Program-made: the position numbers and the translations under genes
Origin: an uncultured Eubacteriales bacterium
Lineage (GTDB): Bacteria; Bacillota; Clostridia; Christensenellales; CAG-917
Assembly (NCBI GenBank): GCA_900545885.1
Contig: URAF01000001.1
Span: forward strand, 62,001 to 126,000
Reading direction: 5' to 3'
Length of the DNA stretch: 64,000 nucleotides
Shown here: piece by piece, positions 1-8,472 of the stretch
Layout of the letters: every line of letters begins with the position of its first letter
How positions within the stretch are numbered: position 1 is the first letter of the stretch
The notes under the pieces: generated by a model
Database searches by the model: none
What the model was told of the DNA's origin: nothing
What the model saw: only the letters and a program-made list of their open reading frames with translations

Positions 1-277
1 TCAATAGGTTGATTATCGCCTCGGCGAGTGACGGATTGGTAATCCCCACAGCTTTGACGTTATCACGGTGCGTTGCGTCCGCAAGTCCTTCCGTTTCGAA
101 GTAAGGACAGTTTTTGCAGACGGACTGCAAACGGGTTCTGTATTTTTCCGACGCCGCTCCGTCTACGAGAACGACGCGGCATTTTGAGAGATTTTCGCGA
201 ATGCGGTCTTCGCCGTAAAGAACGGCGCCGCTTCGCTGTGCAAATCCCACGTATGTTGCGATTTTAGAGTTCGTCAT
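1..277 (-). CDS. ylxQ: YlxQ-type L7Ae-family RNA-binding protein (3' end beyond window)
   Basis: The frame opens with ATG at 277 and runs off the window edge without a stop, giving 92 visible residues (MTNSKIATYVGFAQRSGAVL...). It starts 14 nt inside the end of the rnpM gene, which is the usual place of the small L7Ae/L30e-fold protein YlxQ between rnpM and infB. The family binds kink-turn RNA. The opening matches the family pattern of an early helix followed by a G-x-x-x-x-G loop (YVGFAQRSGAVLYGEDRI). The call rests on synteny plus this fold-like start. A dedicated function in this organism is not known. Confidence 0.75.
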   Translation of the reverse strand, partial: MTNSKIATYVGFAQRSGAVLYGEDRIRENLSKCRVVLVDGAASEKYRTRLQSVCKNCPYFETEGLADATHRDNVKAVGITNPSLAEAIINLL

Positions 278-521
278 ACAACCTTTGGTACACGCTTTCG
301 TCAACCTGACGGCGGAATGCGGCATGCAATCCTTTCTTTTTTACGAGAGCGTCGACGCAGGACTTGTTTCTGTGCACCCACACTCCTCTGCCGCCTGCGC
401 ATTTCGACGTATCGACGGAAATTTCGCCGTCGGAGTTCATACATATGCGTATGAGTTCGTCTTTGTCGGCGTGCTCGCGGCAAGCCGCGCATTTTCTGGT
501 GTTGACGGGATTACTCGGCAT
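264..521 (-). CDS. rnpM: RnpM (YlxR, DUF448) RNA-binding protein
   Basis: An 85-residue protein with the YlxR hallmarks: an N-terminal RKCAACREHADKDELIRI stretch, a central GRGVWVHRN loop and a following Cys. Known members are small nucleic-acid-binding proteins encoded next to nusA, and RnpM of Bacillus subtilis is reported to modulate RNase P. It overlaps the end of nusA by 11 nt and the start of ylxQ by 14 nt, so the three are translationally coupled in the rimP-nusA-rnpM-ylxQ operon. Length is normal for the family. Confidence 0.92.
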   Translation of the reverse strand: MPSNPVNTRKCAACREHADKDELIRICMNSDGEISVDTSKCAGGRGVWVHRNKSCVDALVKKKGLHAAFRRQVDESVYQRLYDEL

Positions 522-1596
522 CTGCTTCCTGCGCCGCGGCTTCGTCTGCGGGCATCACGCTGGAATAAGGTTTGACGTCGATTTTCCAGCCGGTAAGTTT
601 TGCGGCAAGACGTGCGTTCTGACCGTTTCTACCGATTGCAAGGCTGAGTTTTTCGTCGGGAACGACGACTTTCGCGTTCTTTTCCTCTTCGTTGATGGAA
701 ACCATGAGCACCTGTGCGGGGCTGAGAGCGCGGGCGATGTATTCGATGGGGTCTGCGCACCATTCGATGACGTCGATTTTTTCTCCGCCGAGTTCGGCTA
801 CGACTGCGTTTACGCGAACGCCTTTGTTGCCGATGCAAGCGCCGACTGCGTCAACGTTGGGGTCTTCGGAATACACCGCAAGTTTGGTGCGGAAACCGCC
901 TTCGCGGACGATGGACATGATTTTGACAAGACCGGCTTTGATTTCGGGAACTTCGAGTTCGAACAGTCTGCGGACAAATCCCGCCGAGCTTCTGGACACG
1001 ACAACCTGTGCGCCGCCGCGAACGGAATCTCTGATTTTCTTGATGTAAACCTTGATGACGTCGCCGACATTGTAGGTTTCGGTGGGAACCTGGTCGGTCT
1101 GCATCATAACGCCTTCCATCTGGGTGCCGCTGATTTCGACGTAAACGGTGCTGCCCTCTTTTCTTCTGACGATAGCGTTGAGGATTTCGCCCTGACGTTC
1201 GCTCATTTCGTTGAGGATAAACTCTTTCTTTGCGTCATTTAGTCGCTGCATAATGACCTGTTTTGCGGTCTGAGCGGCGATACGCGAAAACTGTTTGGGG
1301 GTGATGTCTTCGATGACGACGTCGCCGACCTTGTAAGAAGGCTTGATTTCGCGTGCTTCTTCGAGAGAAATCTGGGTGTCCTCGTCCTCGACTTCGTCGA
1401 CGACCAGTCTGTGAGCGTAAACCTTGATGGTCTGTTTTTCCTCGTTGAGTCTTACGGCAATGGTTCTGCTTTCGCCGTATTCCTTTTTGTAAGCGGAAAC
1501 AAGCCCGGCTTCGAGGGATTCCAGAAGCAGCTCTTTGGAGATTTTCTTCTCGCTTTCAAGCAATTCCAACGCCTGAAAGAATTCTTTGTTTACCAT
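511..1596 (-). CDS. nusA: Transcription termination/antitermination factor NusA
   Basis: A 361-residue NusA. The order is the N-terminal RNA polymerase-binding domain (MVNKEFFQALELLESEKKIS, about 1-130), the S1 domain (about 135-200, EGSTVYVEISGTQMEGVM) and two KH domains (about 205-345) with the family motifs DPVGACIGxxGxR-like DAVGACIGNKGVRV and LAIGRNGQNARLAA. It ends in a short acidic tail, as in Firmicutes, without the extra acidic repeats of proteobacteria. NusA binds RNA polymerase and nascent RNA and modulates pausing and termination. A clear AGGAGG-like site lies just upstream of ATG 1596. It sits 9 nt after rimP and overlaps rnpM, so all are co-transcribed. Confidence 0.98.
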   Translation of the reverse strand: MVNKEFFQALELLESEKKISKELLLESLEAGLVSAYKKEYGESRTIAVRLNEEKQTIKVYAHRLVVDEVEDEDTQISLEEAREIKPSYKVGDVVIEDITPKQFSRIAAQTAKQVIMQRLNDAKKEFILNEMSERQGEILNAIVRRKEGSTVYVEISGTQMEGVMMQTDQVPTETYNVGDVIKVYIKKIRDSVRGGAQVVVSRSSAGFVRRLFELEVPEIKAGLVKIMSIVREGGFRTKLAVYSEDPNVDAVGACIGNKGVRVNAVVAELGGEKIDVIEWCADPIEYIARALSPAQVLMVSINEEEKNAKVVVPDEKLSLAIGRNGQNARLAAKLTGWKIDVKPYSSVMPADEAAAQEADAE

Positions 1597-1605
1597 TTTG
1601 TCCTC

Positions 1606-2094
1606 CTAAAACCTGATGTACGGTTGCACCTTGGCTTTGATATTTCTTAATACGGTTTTATCTTTCGGGTTTTTGTCGCCCGTAACGATTGTAAACGAGT
1701 CCGCGTCGTAGGATTTGAGAACGCCGTGGAACTTTTCCTTGTCGGCAACGACCTCGATTTCCGTGCCGAGAGCGCGGCGGAAATCGTCGTCGGAAACGAC
1801 GGGACGGTCAAGACCCGAGGACGAAACATTGAGGATATACTCTTCGGGGAAAAGTTCGTCGAGGCAATCGAGAGCGTCGGAAACGGCGTTGTGAACTGCT
1901 TCGCAGTCGTCGAGCGTGATTTCGTCGGGTTGCCAGATGAAAACGGTAAGATTGAGCTTGCCGAATTCCTTGGTATAACGGATTTCGACGACCTCGTAAT
2001 TTTCGCCGGCTTGGGCAACAGCTTTTTCGACTGCGTTCTGTACGGTCTGACGCGCTTCTGGCGCCAGAGAGTTTTCTGCGTTTTTAACGGACAT
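1606..2094 (-). CDS. rimP: Ribosome maturation factor RimP
   Basis: A 162-residue protein that aids 30S subunit maturation. The RimP motifs are visible: VAQAGENYEVVEIRYTKEFG, TVFIWQPDEITLDDCEAVHNAVSDALD and the YILNVSSSGLDRPVVSDDDF segment (family pattern LEVSSPGLDRPL), followed by an SH3-like C-terminal part. The start at 2094 follows an AGAAGGAG site. It is the first gene of the nusA operon and is preceded by a hairpin with a T-rich 3' side. Confidence 0.96.
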   Translation of the reverse strand: MSVKNAENSLAPEARQTVQNAVEKAVAQAGENYEVVEIRYTKEFGKLNLTVFIWQPDEITLDDCEAVHNAVSDALDCLDELFPEEYILNVSSSGLDRPVVSDDDFRRALGTEIEVVADKEKFHGVLKSYDADSFTIVTGDKNPKDKTVLRNIKAKVQPYIRF

Positions 2095-2109
2095 ATTCGT
2101 GTTATGCTC

Positions 2110-2143
2110 CTTCTAAAACAAAGAGTGAGCTGTCGGCTCACTC
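2110..2143 (-). terminator. Hairpin with U-rich tail in the rimP leader (attenuator candidate)
   Basis: On the minus strand GAGTGAGC and GCTCACTC form a perfect 8-bp stem around a 5-nt loop (2123-2143), followed by TTTGTTTTAG. It lies between a candidate promoter and the rimP Shine-Dalgarno site, which starts only a few bases after the tail. It would act as an attenuator of the rimP-nusA operon. NusA is the likely effector, by inference only. Confidence 0.6.
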
Positions 2144-2167
2144 CAGTAAGAATTACTAAGCATATTG

Positions 2168-2196
2168 AATGTATCATAACTTTATAAATTATGCAA
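2168..2196 (-). promoter_or_regulatory. Candidate sigma-A promoter for rimP-nusA operon
   Basis: On the minus strand TTGCAT is followed after 17 bp by TACATT, in an A/T-rich stretch upstream of the rimP leader hairpin. The match is moderate. Neighbouring TATAAA and TATGAT hexamers make the exact -10 uncertain. Confidence 0.45.
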
Positions 2197-2313
2197 GCGA
2201 ATTTGCATACAAATTGCAAAAAAGTACTTTTTCGACATCCCGCGCATTCAAAACGACGCGAAATCGCAGCGCAAAGCGGCGAAAAAAACGACCAAAACGC
2301 AACAAAAAGCGGT

Positions 2314-3903
2314 TTACATTCGTTTTGCGATTATTCTGAGAACCTCGACTGTTGCGAATACGTCCGCCATAGCTCTGTGCGCGTTGTCGTGTGAGATGTT
2401 GAACGCACGGCTCAACGCTTCCAGACCGCAATGACGCACTTCGGTGAGGTATTTACGTGCGAGAATAAGCGTGTCTTCCATTTCGTTGTCGAAAACGTAC
2501 CCTTCTGCGTCGGCGTATTTTGCAAGCAGCGGATAATCGTATCCCGAAATGTTGTGTCCGACGAGCACCGCTCCCCTTGTAAACTTGAAAAAGTCGGGCA
2601 AAACCTCTTTGAAGGTCGGTTTGTCGGCGACCATATCGTCCGTGATGTGCGTGGTTTCGGCAACTTCAGCGGGAATTGACATCTTGGGATTGAGCAAAGA
2701 CGAAAAAGTTTCCGTTATTTTGCCGTTTACGACCTTTGCCGCGCCGATTTCTATCGGTTCGATTGCGGAAATCTGCAATCCCGTTGCCTCGAAGTCGAAA
2801 ATGACGAAAGTTTTGTCATGGAAATACGGCGAAACCTCGTCTGTATCGGTGCTTTCGTCGAAAAGCGATTTCTTTATGGCGGTTTCGGTGTAAGGCTGCG
2901 GTTTGATGACCGAGTATTTTGCGGGTTCGGGTTTCGACGTCACCGTATTGATTGACGAATAGTCAATCGTGCACAGGAAAAGCGCATTGACCGCAAGACT
3001 GAGATTGCCTGTGAAATTGGACAAAGAAACTTTACCCGCACACGCAACTTCGGTGCGCTCCGCGAGATTTTGAATTTTTTCCGCCTCTTCGGGGCGCGGG
3101 AAACATACGCACTCGATTTTTCCCGTCGTATCGTCAAGGAAGAATCGCACGAGCGGCAATTCTTCGGGTCCGCTTTTCGGGTCGTCGGGATTGTATTTTT
3201 TGTTTTTGTACATACGCGTCGAAAGATTAAAAATCTTTCCGCAGAGAACTATGTTCTCCGCCGCGCCTTTTACGTCGGTTATGTAGTTGGGTAGTTGCGA
3301 AAGTCCCGCTACTTTTCCGCGAGCGTAAACCTTTTCGCCGAGGTCGATTTTTACAAGACGCATATTCGGGTCGCGAAGTACTACCGTATCTATGGAAATA
3401 TCCCCTTCGTCATTTGTCGAAAGTGAGTCGCTCTCCTGCATTGTCACGTCGACGTAAAGATTGTAGTTGGTGTCGAGAAAAGTCGTCAGTTCTTCTTCCG
3501 TCTTTGCCGCGCTCAGCATTTTGTAAGTCGGCGGGTCAAAACGAAGTAGAACGGACAGATTTCTGTCCGATACGGACACCGCGATGTTTTCTTCGCGCAG
3601 TCTGCGGAAAACCATTTGGTTTTTGAGATTGAAGAATTCGAGAATTTTGTTGCGTACAGTTGATTCGTCGGCGTACGTGCGAATGTACTGAACTTCGACG
3701 TCAACGCCGTTGAACATATTTTTCACTACGTCGAGAACTTTTTGCTGTTGTTCGGCACCGAAAGAACGTATGTCGAAAGCGGAAATTATAAAACGCACCT
3801 GCAACAGGTTTTTGTCTTTGGTGAAAGTTGCGGAATTGAATTTCAGCATACCGAATTCGCCGTTTGTGGCTTTTTCGAACTCTTCGACAAACTTATTTTG
3901 CAT
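2314..3903 (-). CDS. PolC-like protein reduced to N-terminal/OB and DEDDh 3'-5' exonuclease parts
   Basis: A 529-residue protein in the exact polC slot, directly upstream of rimP. Residues about 1-180 resemble a divergent PolC N-terminal region. About 185-320 look like the PolC OB fold (GEKVYARGKV, VRFFLDDTTGKIECVCF, GKVSLSNFTGNLSLAV). The C-terminal ~165 residues are a complete DnaQ-type exonuclease: FDFEATG gives the first Asp and Glu, GHNISGYDYPLL the next Asp, and HRAMADV the DEDDh His and final Asp. The protein then ends. The PHP domain and the whole polymerase palm/fingers region (about 900 residues in PolC) are absent, and no trace lies in the short gap to rimP. It may act as a stand-alone proofreading or repair exonuclease. 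The GGAGGA site before ATG 3903 supports the start. Confidence 0.85.
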   Translation of the reverse strand: MQNKFVEEFEKATNGEFGMLKFNSATFTKDKNLLQVRFIISAFDIRSFGAEQQQKVLDVVKNMFNGVDVEVQYIRTYADESTVRNKILEFFNLKNQMVFRRLREENIAVSVSDRNLSVLLRFDPPTYKMLSAAKTEEELTTFLDTNYNLYVDVTMQESDSLSTNDEGDISIDTVVLRDPNMRLVKIDLGEKVYARGKVAGLSQLPNYITDVKGAAENIVLCGKIFNLSTRMYKNKKYNPDDPKSGPEELPLVRFFLDDTTGKIECVCFPRPEEAEKIQNLAERTEVACAGKVSLSNFTGNLSLAVNALFLCTIDYSSINTVTSKPEPAKYSVIKPQPYTETAIKKSLFDESTDTDEVSPYFHDKTFVIFDFEATGLQISAIEPIEIGAAKVVNGKITETFSSLLNPKMSIPAEVAETTHITDDMVADKPTFKEVLPDFFKFTRGAVLVGHNISGYDYPLLAKYADAEGYVFDNEMEDTLILARKYLTEVRHCGLEALSRAFNISHDNAHRAMADVFATVEVLRIIAKRM

Positions 3904-3999
3904 ACTTCCTCCGTACTTTTTCCGGCTCTCCGACCCTCGTATTTGCCGTTTTCGGTGTAGAATGTTGTATTTTCAGGGAAAAACTACTCTACAAAACCG

Positions 4000-5058
4000 T
4001 CATTTTGATAATACTTTGTCAATGTATTCGTCCAGCAACATCATAAAATGCGGCATAAGCAGTTCGCTTGACACCGTTTCGTAGATTTTGCCGTCTTTCA
4101 GGATTACCGACTTATCTTTCCCGCCTGCAACGCCCAGATTGCTGCCTTTGCCCTCGCCTATGCCGTTAAGCGGACAGCCCATAACAGCGATTTTGAGAGG
4201 TACCGTAATATGTGCCGTTGCCTTTTCGACTGCGTTGGCGAGTTTCTCGACGTCGATTTCCGTGCGGGCGCAAGTGGGACAGGACACAACTTCGACGCAG
4301 TTGTTGCGAAGTCCGAGAGTGTGAAGCAATGTTTTTCCCGCAAGCACTTCCTCGACGGGCGGCGCCGACAACGAAATTCTGATTGTGTCGCCGATTCCCT
4401 CTTGCAACAAAGTGCCGATGCCTACTGCGGATTTGATAAGTCCGCTTCTCATAGTCCCCGCTTCCGTAACGCCGAGATGCAACGGATAATCGCATTCGGC
4501 GGCGATTTTGCGGTTGGCTTCAATCATTGTGCGAACGTCCGACGCTTTGATGGCGATGACAATATCTCTAAGTCCGCAACTTTCAAAGACGTTTGCGCAG
4601 TCGAGCGCACTGCGGACAAGCGCTTCCGCTTCGGGCAACTGCTTATAGTCGGGGTGCAACGACCCGCCGTTTACGCCTACGCGTACGGGAATGCCGTTGT
4701 CGCTCATTCTTCTTGCCAGTTCTTTAATTTGTGCGTAGTCGCGCATATTGCCCGGGTTCATACGGATTTTTTTAGCTCCGTTGTCGAGAGCTAGATGCGC
4801 GAGTTTGTAGTTGTAGTGAATGTCCGCAATGAGCGGAAGTCCTGTGCGTTTTGCGATTTCGCCGAACGCGACAGCCGAATTTTCGTCGGGTACGGCAAGC
4901 CTTATGAGGTCGCAACCCGCTTGTTGCAGTTCGCGTATTTGTTTGATGCTGCCCTCAACGTCCGTCGTCTTGGTGTTCAGCATAGACTGAACGGTTACGG
5001 GTGCTCCGCCGCCTACGGCTATTTTGCCTATTTTGACCTGTCTGGATTTTCTTTGCAT
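4000..5058 (-). CDS. ispG: 4-hydroxy-3-methylbut-2-enyl diphosphate synthase IspG
   Basis: A 352-residue IspG (GcpE), the [4Fe-4S] enzyme that makes HMBPP from methylerythritol cyclodiphosphate in the MEP isoprenoid pathway. The TIM-barrel start is typical (GGGAPVTVQSMLNTKTTDV, CDLIRLAVPD). The cluster-binding C-terminal part shows SCPTCARTEID and MGCPLNGIGEG, which give the three Cys ligands and the Glu. The closing SNLGVAGGKD motif is present. It lies downstream of rseP and dxr, as in many Clostridia, but about 200 bp away with its own leader. There is no strong Shine-Dalgarno site at ATG 5058, where AAGAAGAAA precedes the start. Confidence 0.97.
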   Translation of the reverse strand: MQRKSRQVKIGKIAVGGGAPVTVQSMLNTKTTDVEGSIKQIRELQQAGCDLIRLAVPDENSAVAFGEIAKRTGLPLIADIHYNYKLAHLALDNGAKKIRMNPGNMRDYAQIKELARRMSDNGIPVRVGVNGGSLHPDYKQLPEAEALVRSALDCANVFESCGLRDIVIAIKASDVRTMIEANRKIAAECDYPLHLGVTEAGTMRSGLIKSAVGIGTLLQEGIGDTIRISLSAPPVEEVLAGKTLLHTLGLRNNCVEVVSCPTCARTEIDVEKLANAVEKATAHITVPLKIAVMGCPLNGIGEGKGSNLGVAGGKDKSVILKDGKIYETVSSELLMPHFMMLLDEYIDKVLSK

Positions 5059-5264
5059 TTTCTTCTTTTCCGCTTTGCGGAAATTCCTTTGTTGTGTCGG
5101 CTTTGCGCCGATTATTTATTATAATTCAATGTTTTTTGTCATTATATCGCGTTTACATCGTTTATTGTACTGAATTATGCATTGTCGGCTAAGAAACCTT
5201 TACCGCCTTTGCTCTCGTCCGCTTGCAGGTTGTCCGAAGTGTGTTGCGTTTCGTTCGCCGACCG
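5059..5264 (-). other. ispG leader with two hairpins and -10-like boxes
   Basis: Two TATAAT hexamers lie on the minus strand near 5117-5145 without a good -35, so a promoter is possible but not assigned. Downstream, TCGGC/GCCGA forms a 5-bp hairpin, and TTTCCGC/GCGGAAA forms a 7-bp hairpin that ends about 8 nt before the ispG ATG, where a ribosome would dock. No gene is seen here. Confidence 0.4.
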
Positions 5265-6362
5265 TCAACCTCGTACAAGATGGAATATGTCGAGGAAAAC
5301 GGCAAGCAGCAACAGCAATACCAGTCCTACTGCGTGTATCACCGCCTCGATTTTTCGCGGCACGGGTTTTCGGAATATCATTTCAATCAGCGTAAACACC
5401 ATTCGCGACCCGTCCAGCGCAGGTATGGGCAAAAGGTTCATGACTGCGAGGTTTGCCGAAATAATTGCGACGACGTACAGAAAACCTCCGAAACCCGTTG
5501 CGCTGACGTCGGCGATGGTTTTTATGACCGTAATCGTGCCGCCCGCGGCTTCCAGTCCGATTTGTCCCGTCAGCAATGCGCCGAGAGACGCAAGGACTTT
5601 GAACACTATGAAGAAGGAAAATCCGAATGACCTTCCGAGTGACCGCCAGAAACCGATTTTTGCGCTTTCCAGTCCGTAAACTATTCCGAGTCCCGTTTTG
5701 TTTGGGTCTTCTCCTTCTTCGAGGTATTCGTCTGACAGCACGTAATCGCCTTTTGTAACCGTGATTTTCACGGTTTTGCCGTCGCGCAGTACTTTGACTT
5801 CCGAACCGTCGCCTATTCTTTCGAATGTGGCGGCAACGTCGTCCGCAGTCATAATGTTAATCTGCCTTCCGTCCACCGAAAGCAGTATGTCGCCTGCCTG
5901 AAATACGTTTTCCACGCCGTTTACGGCAAACGAGTCCTGCACAACGGGAAGAATTTGACCGTAGGCGGTAAAGTATATCGTGATTATGAGAATTGCGCTC
6001 AGAAAGTTGAACAGCGCACCCGAAAACAGAACGATAAGACGTTTCCACGGCTTTTGTTTGTTGAAAGCGCCTTCGTCATCCGCTCCTTCTTCGTCTTCTC
6101 CGTGAAAGGCGCAGAAACCGCCTATCGGAAAAGGACGGATACTGAATACTTCACCGTTCTTTTTGTTGGTGCGTTTGAAAATCGCGGGACCGAAACCCAA
6201 CGCGAATTCGTCGATTTTGAAGCCAAGGGCTTTGCCTGCAAGGTAGTGTCCGAGCTCGTGAATGACAATCATCACCATAAGCCCAAGTAAAGCCACGATG
6301 ATGTAGCCGATATATTTGAACACTTCGCCTGCGGTGGCGGATATCAATGCGGACAGCGGCAC
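5265..6362 (-). CDS. rseP: RseP-type site-2 intramembrane metalloprotease
   Basis: A 365-residue membrane zinc protease. The first transmembrane segment carries HELGH (VIHELGHYLAGKALGFKIDEF), a PDZ domain spans about 130-215 (VENVFQAGDILLSVDGRQI), and the third-ligand motif NLLPIPALDG is present near 310. It cleaves membrane proteins such as anti-sigma factors and leftover signal peptides. The start is GTG at 6362, not ATG: AGGAG lies 7 nt upstream, and the GTG overlaps the dxr stop by one base. It is the last gene of the frr-uppS-cdsA-dxr-rseP operon. Confidence 0.96.
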   Translation of the reverse strand: MPLSALISATAGEVFKYIGYIIVALLGLMVMIVIHELGHYLAGKALGFKIDEFALGFGPAIFKRTNKKNGEVFSIRPFPIGGFCAFHGEDEEGADDEGAFNKQKPWKRLIVLFSGALFNFLSAILIITIYFTAYGQILPVVQDSFAVNGVENVFQAGDILLSVDGRQINIMTADDVAATFERIGDGSEVKVLRDGKTVKITVTKGDYVLSDEYLEEGEDPNKTGLGIVYGLESAKIGFWRSLGRSFGFSFFIVFKVLASLGALLTGQIGLEAAGGTITVIKTIADVSATGFGGFLYVVAIISANLAVMNLLPIPALDGSRMVFTLIEMIFRKPVPRKIEAVIHAVGLVLLLLLAVFLDIFHLVRG

Positions 6363-7528
6363 TATTTTACTCCTATGGAATAAGTGTATTTGCGAGCTTC
6401 GGCGTCTATGCCGATTATATCCTCTATCCCCACCTCTTTGATTTTATGGAACTTTGCATAAACTTTTTCAAGCGTATGCGGAATGTCGTTGTATTTGACA
6501 GAACCGTTCAGGAACCCGTCGACAAGCACTTCGTCCGCCGCGGACAACGCTATACACGCGCCTTCACCGGATTTTGCCGCCTGCATTGCGATTTGCAAGC
6601 AAGGATACCTTTCGAAATCGGGCGCGGAGAAATTGAGCGTTTCGATTTTGGCAAGGTCGAGTTCGGCGACTGCTCCGTTTGATTTATGCGGCCAGAAAAG
6701 CGCGGTTTCTATCGCAAGCGCCATATTAGGCACGCTGAGCAAGGCTTTCAGACTGCCGTCGGTGAATTCTGCCATGCCGTGAATTATGCTTTCGCGATGC
6801 ATCAGAACTTTGATTTTTTCGGGAGCAAGCGAGAAAAGGTGCATTGCCTCGATTACTTCCAGCCCTTTGTTGAAAAGAGTTGCCGAATCGATTGTCACCT
6901 TTTTGCCCATGTTCCAAACGGGGTGATTGAGCGCTTCGCGTGCCGTGACCTTGTGAAGTTTCTCGATTGGCACGTCGCGGAGCGCGCCGCCGCTTGCGGT
7001 CAGCACAATGCTGCGCACGCTTTTGGGGTCTTCTCCGTTAAGACACTGCATAATCGCCGAGTGTTCGGTGTCAAGCGGCAAAATCTTGCCGCCGTATTTT
7101 TTCTCCAACGCTTTCAGGTGTCTTCCTGCACAGACAATCGTTTCTTTGTTTGCAATGGCAAGCGTTCCACCGCGTTTGAGCGTGGCAACTGCCGCCCAAA
7201 GCCCCGCAATTCCGCTTACTGCCGATACGACTATATCGGACGGGAATTCCGCCAGTTCTTCCAGGCTTCCCACGCATTTTGCGGCGAATTTTTCGTCGTC
7301 GAGGAAGTCGAAAAGGCTTGTTTGTATTTCAACTCCGCCCGCAGGATAATAGTAGTGTTTGGGCGAATATTTGTCTATCTGGTCTCTCAGCAGTTTTTCG
7401 TTGGTAAAAGCGGAAAGCCCGACCACTTTGAAACGGTCGGGATACTTGTCCAATACTGCAAGCACCTGTTTGCCCACCGAACCCGTACTGCCGAGAACGG
7501 TGACAGTCTGCAACTTTTTGTCAGCCAT
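6362..7528 (-). CDS. dxr: 1-deoxy-D-xylulose 5-phosphate reductoisomerase
   Basis: A 388-residue Dxr, the second enzyme of the MEP pathway, which makes MEP with NADPH. Visible motifs are the Rossmann loop VLGSTGSVGKQVL, the metal site LPLDTEHSAIMQCL, and HPVWNMGKKVTIDSATLFNKG with the conserved EVIEAMHLF. Length matches the family. It lies between cdsA and rseP in the standard Firmicutes order, and together with ispG it covers two steps of isoprenoid synthesis in this window. uppS uses the product downstream. Confidence 0.98.
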   Translation of the reverse strand: MADKKLQTVTVLGSTGSVGKQVLAVLDKYPDRFKVVGLSAFTNEKLLRDQIDKYSPKHYYYPAGGVEIQTSLFDFLDDEKFAAKCVGSLEELAEFPSDIVVSAVSGIAGLWAAVATLKRGGTLAIANKETIVCAGRHLKALEKKYGGKILPLDTEHSAIMQCLNGEDPKSVRSIVLTASGGALRDVPIEKLHKVTAREALNHPVWNMGKKVTIDSATLFNKGLEVIEAMHLFSLAPEKIKVLMHRESIIHGMAEFTDGSLKALLSVPNMALAIETALFWPHKSNGAVAELDLAKIETLNFSAPDFERYPCLQIAMQAAKSGEGACIALSAADEVLVDGFLNGSVKYNDIPHTLEKVYAKFHKIKEVGIEDIIGIDAEARKYTYSIGVK

Positions 7529-7551
7529 ATAAGTATGCTCCGTAGCGTCCG

Positions 7552-8424
7552 TTAGACGCCGTATATAATCGAAAATGAAATCAACAGAACGACGATACCC
7601 GTTATTATGCTGTCGAATCTGTCCATAACTCCGCCGTGTCCGGGGAATATCTTGCCGAAGTCTTTAATGCCGAGCGCACGTTTAAGACGCGAAGCGGCGA
7701 GGTCTCCGAGCTGTCCCGCAAATGCTCCGACAAGACCGATTGCGAGATATATAAGCGCGGATTTCCATGCGGCGTCCGTAAAAGGAACATAACCGCAATT
7801 CGGTATTACCGCGAAGTATTCGAAGAATAGGAAGAACAGCACAGACACCGTCATTCCGCCGAGAATGCCGCCGACAAAACCCGCGACGGTCTTTTTGGGA
7901 CTTATGGTCGGGCAAAGTTTCTTGCCGCCTATCATACTGCCGAACCAGTACGCAAAAGTGTCCGCACCAACAGGAAGGAACACCGCAAACAGCACTGCAT
8001 ACACCGCCGAATATCTGAAAGTCAGTATCCACGCAAGGGATATGAACAGTATGGGATACACGAGCACGAATACCGTTGCGAACAAATCCTGTGCGCGGTT
8101 TCTTTCGGGGTCGGCGAAAGTGAATATCAAAAGTGCGATAAGCGCGCTTACGCCGAATGTAAGCAAAAGCCCCATCGTACCTTTACCGAGGAAATGCTCC
8201 ATAAGGTAAAATACGGGATAGGTTGTGAGCATTGCGAAAATCAGCGGAGTTCTGAAAACTTTGTATCCCGCTTCCTGCATGCAGAAATACATTTCGCGCG
8301 CGGCTATTGCGAGCAAAACCCAAATGAAGAGGTCGATGAAAATGTGGCTTACGAAATAGCTTGCGGCAAGCAAACCGATGAGCGTTGCTATGAGCAGAAC
8401 AGCCGTTACCGTACGTTTCAGCAT
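7552..8424 (-). CDS. cdsA: Phosphatidate cytidylyltransferase CdsA
   Basis: A 290-residue polytopic membrane enzyme that makes CDP-diacylglycerol for phospholipid synthesis. About eight hydrophobic segments run through the protein. The C-terminal signature LGIKDFGKIFPGHGGVMDRFDS matches the CdsA pattern (K-D-x-G...PGHGG..DR.DS). It sits between uppS and dxr, as in other Firmicutes, with a 48-nt gap after uppS. Confidence 0.97.
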   Translation of the reverse strand: MLKRTVTAVLLIATLIGLLAASYFVSHIFIDLFIWVLLAIAAREMYFCMQEAGYKVFRTPLIFAMLTTYPVFYLMEHFLGKGTMGLLLTFGVSALIALLIFTFADPERNRAQDLFATVFVLVYPILFISLAWILTFRYSAVYAVLFAVFLPVGADTFAYWFGSMIGGKKLCPTISPKKTVAGFVGGILGGMTVSVLFFLFFEYFAVIPNCGYVPFTDAAWKSALIYLAIGLVGAFAGQLGDLAASRLKRALGIKDFGKIFPGHGGVMDRFDSIITGIVVLLISFSIIYGV

Positions 8425-8472
8425 AATTTACCCTGATGTATGCGGGAAAAGCAAATGTCTTTGCCCGCAGTT

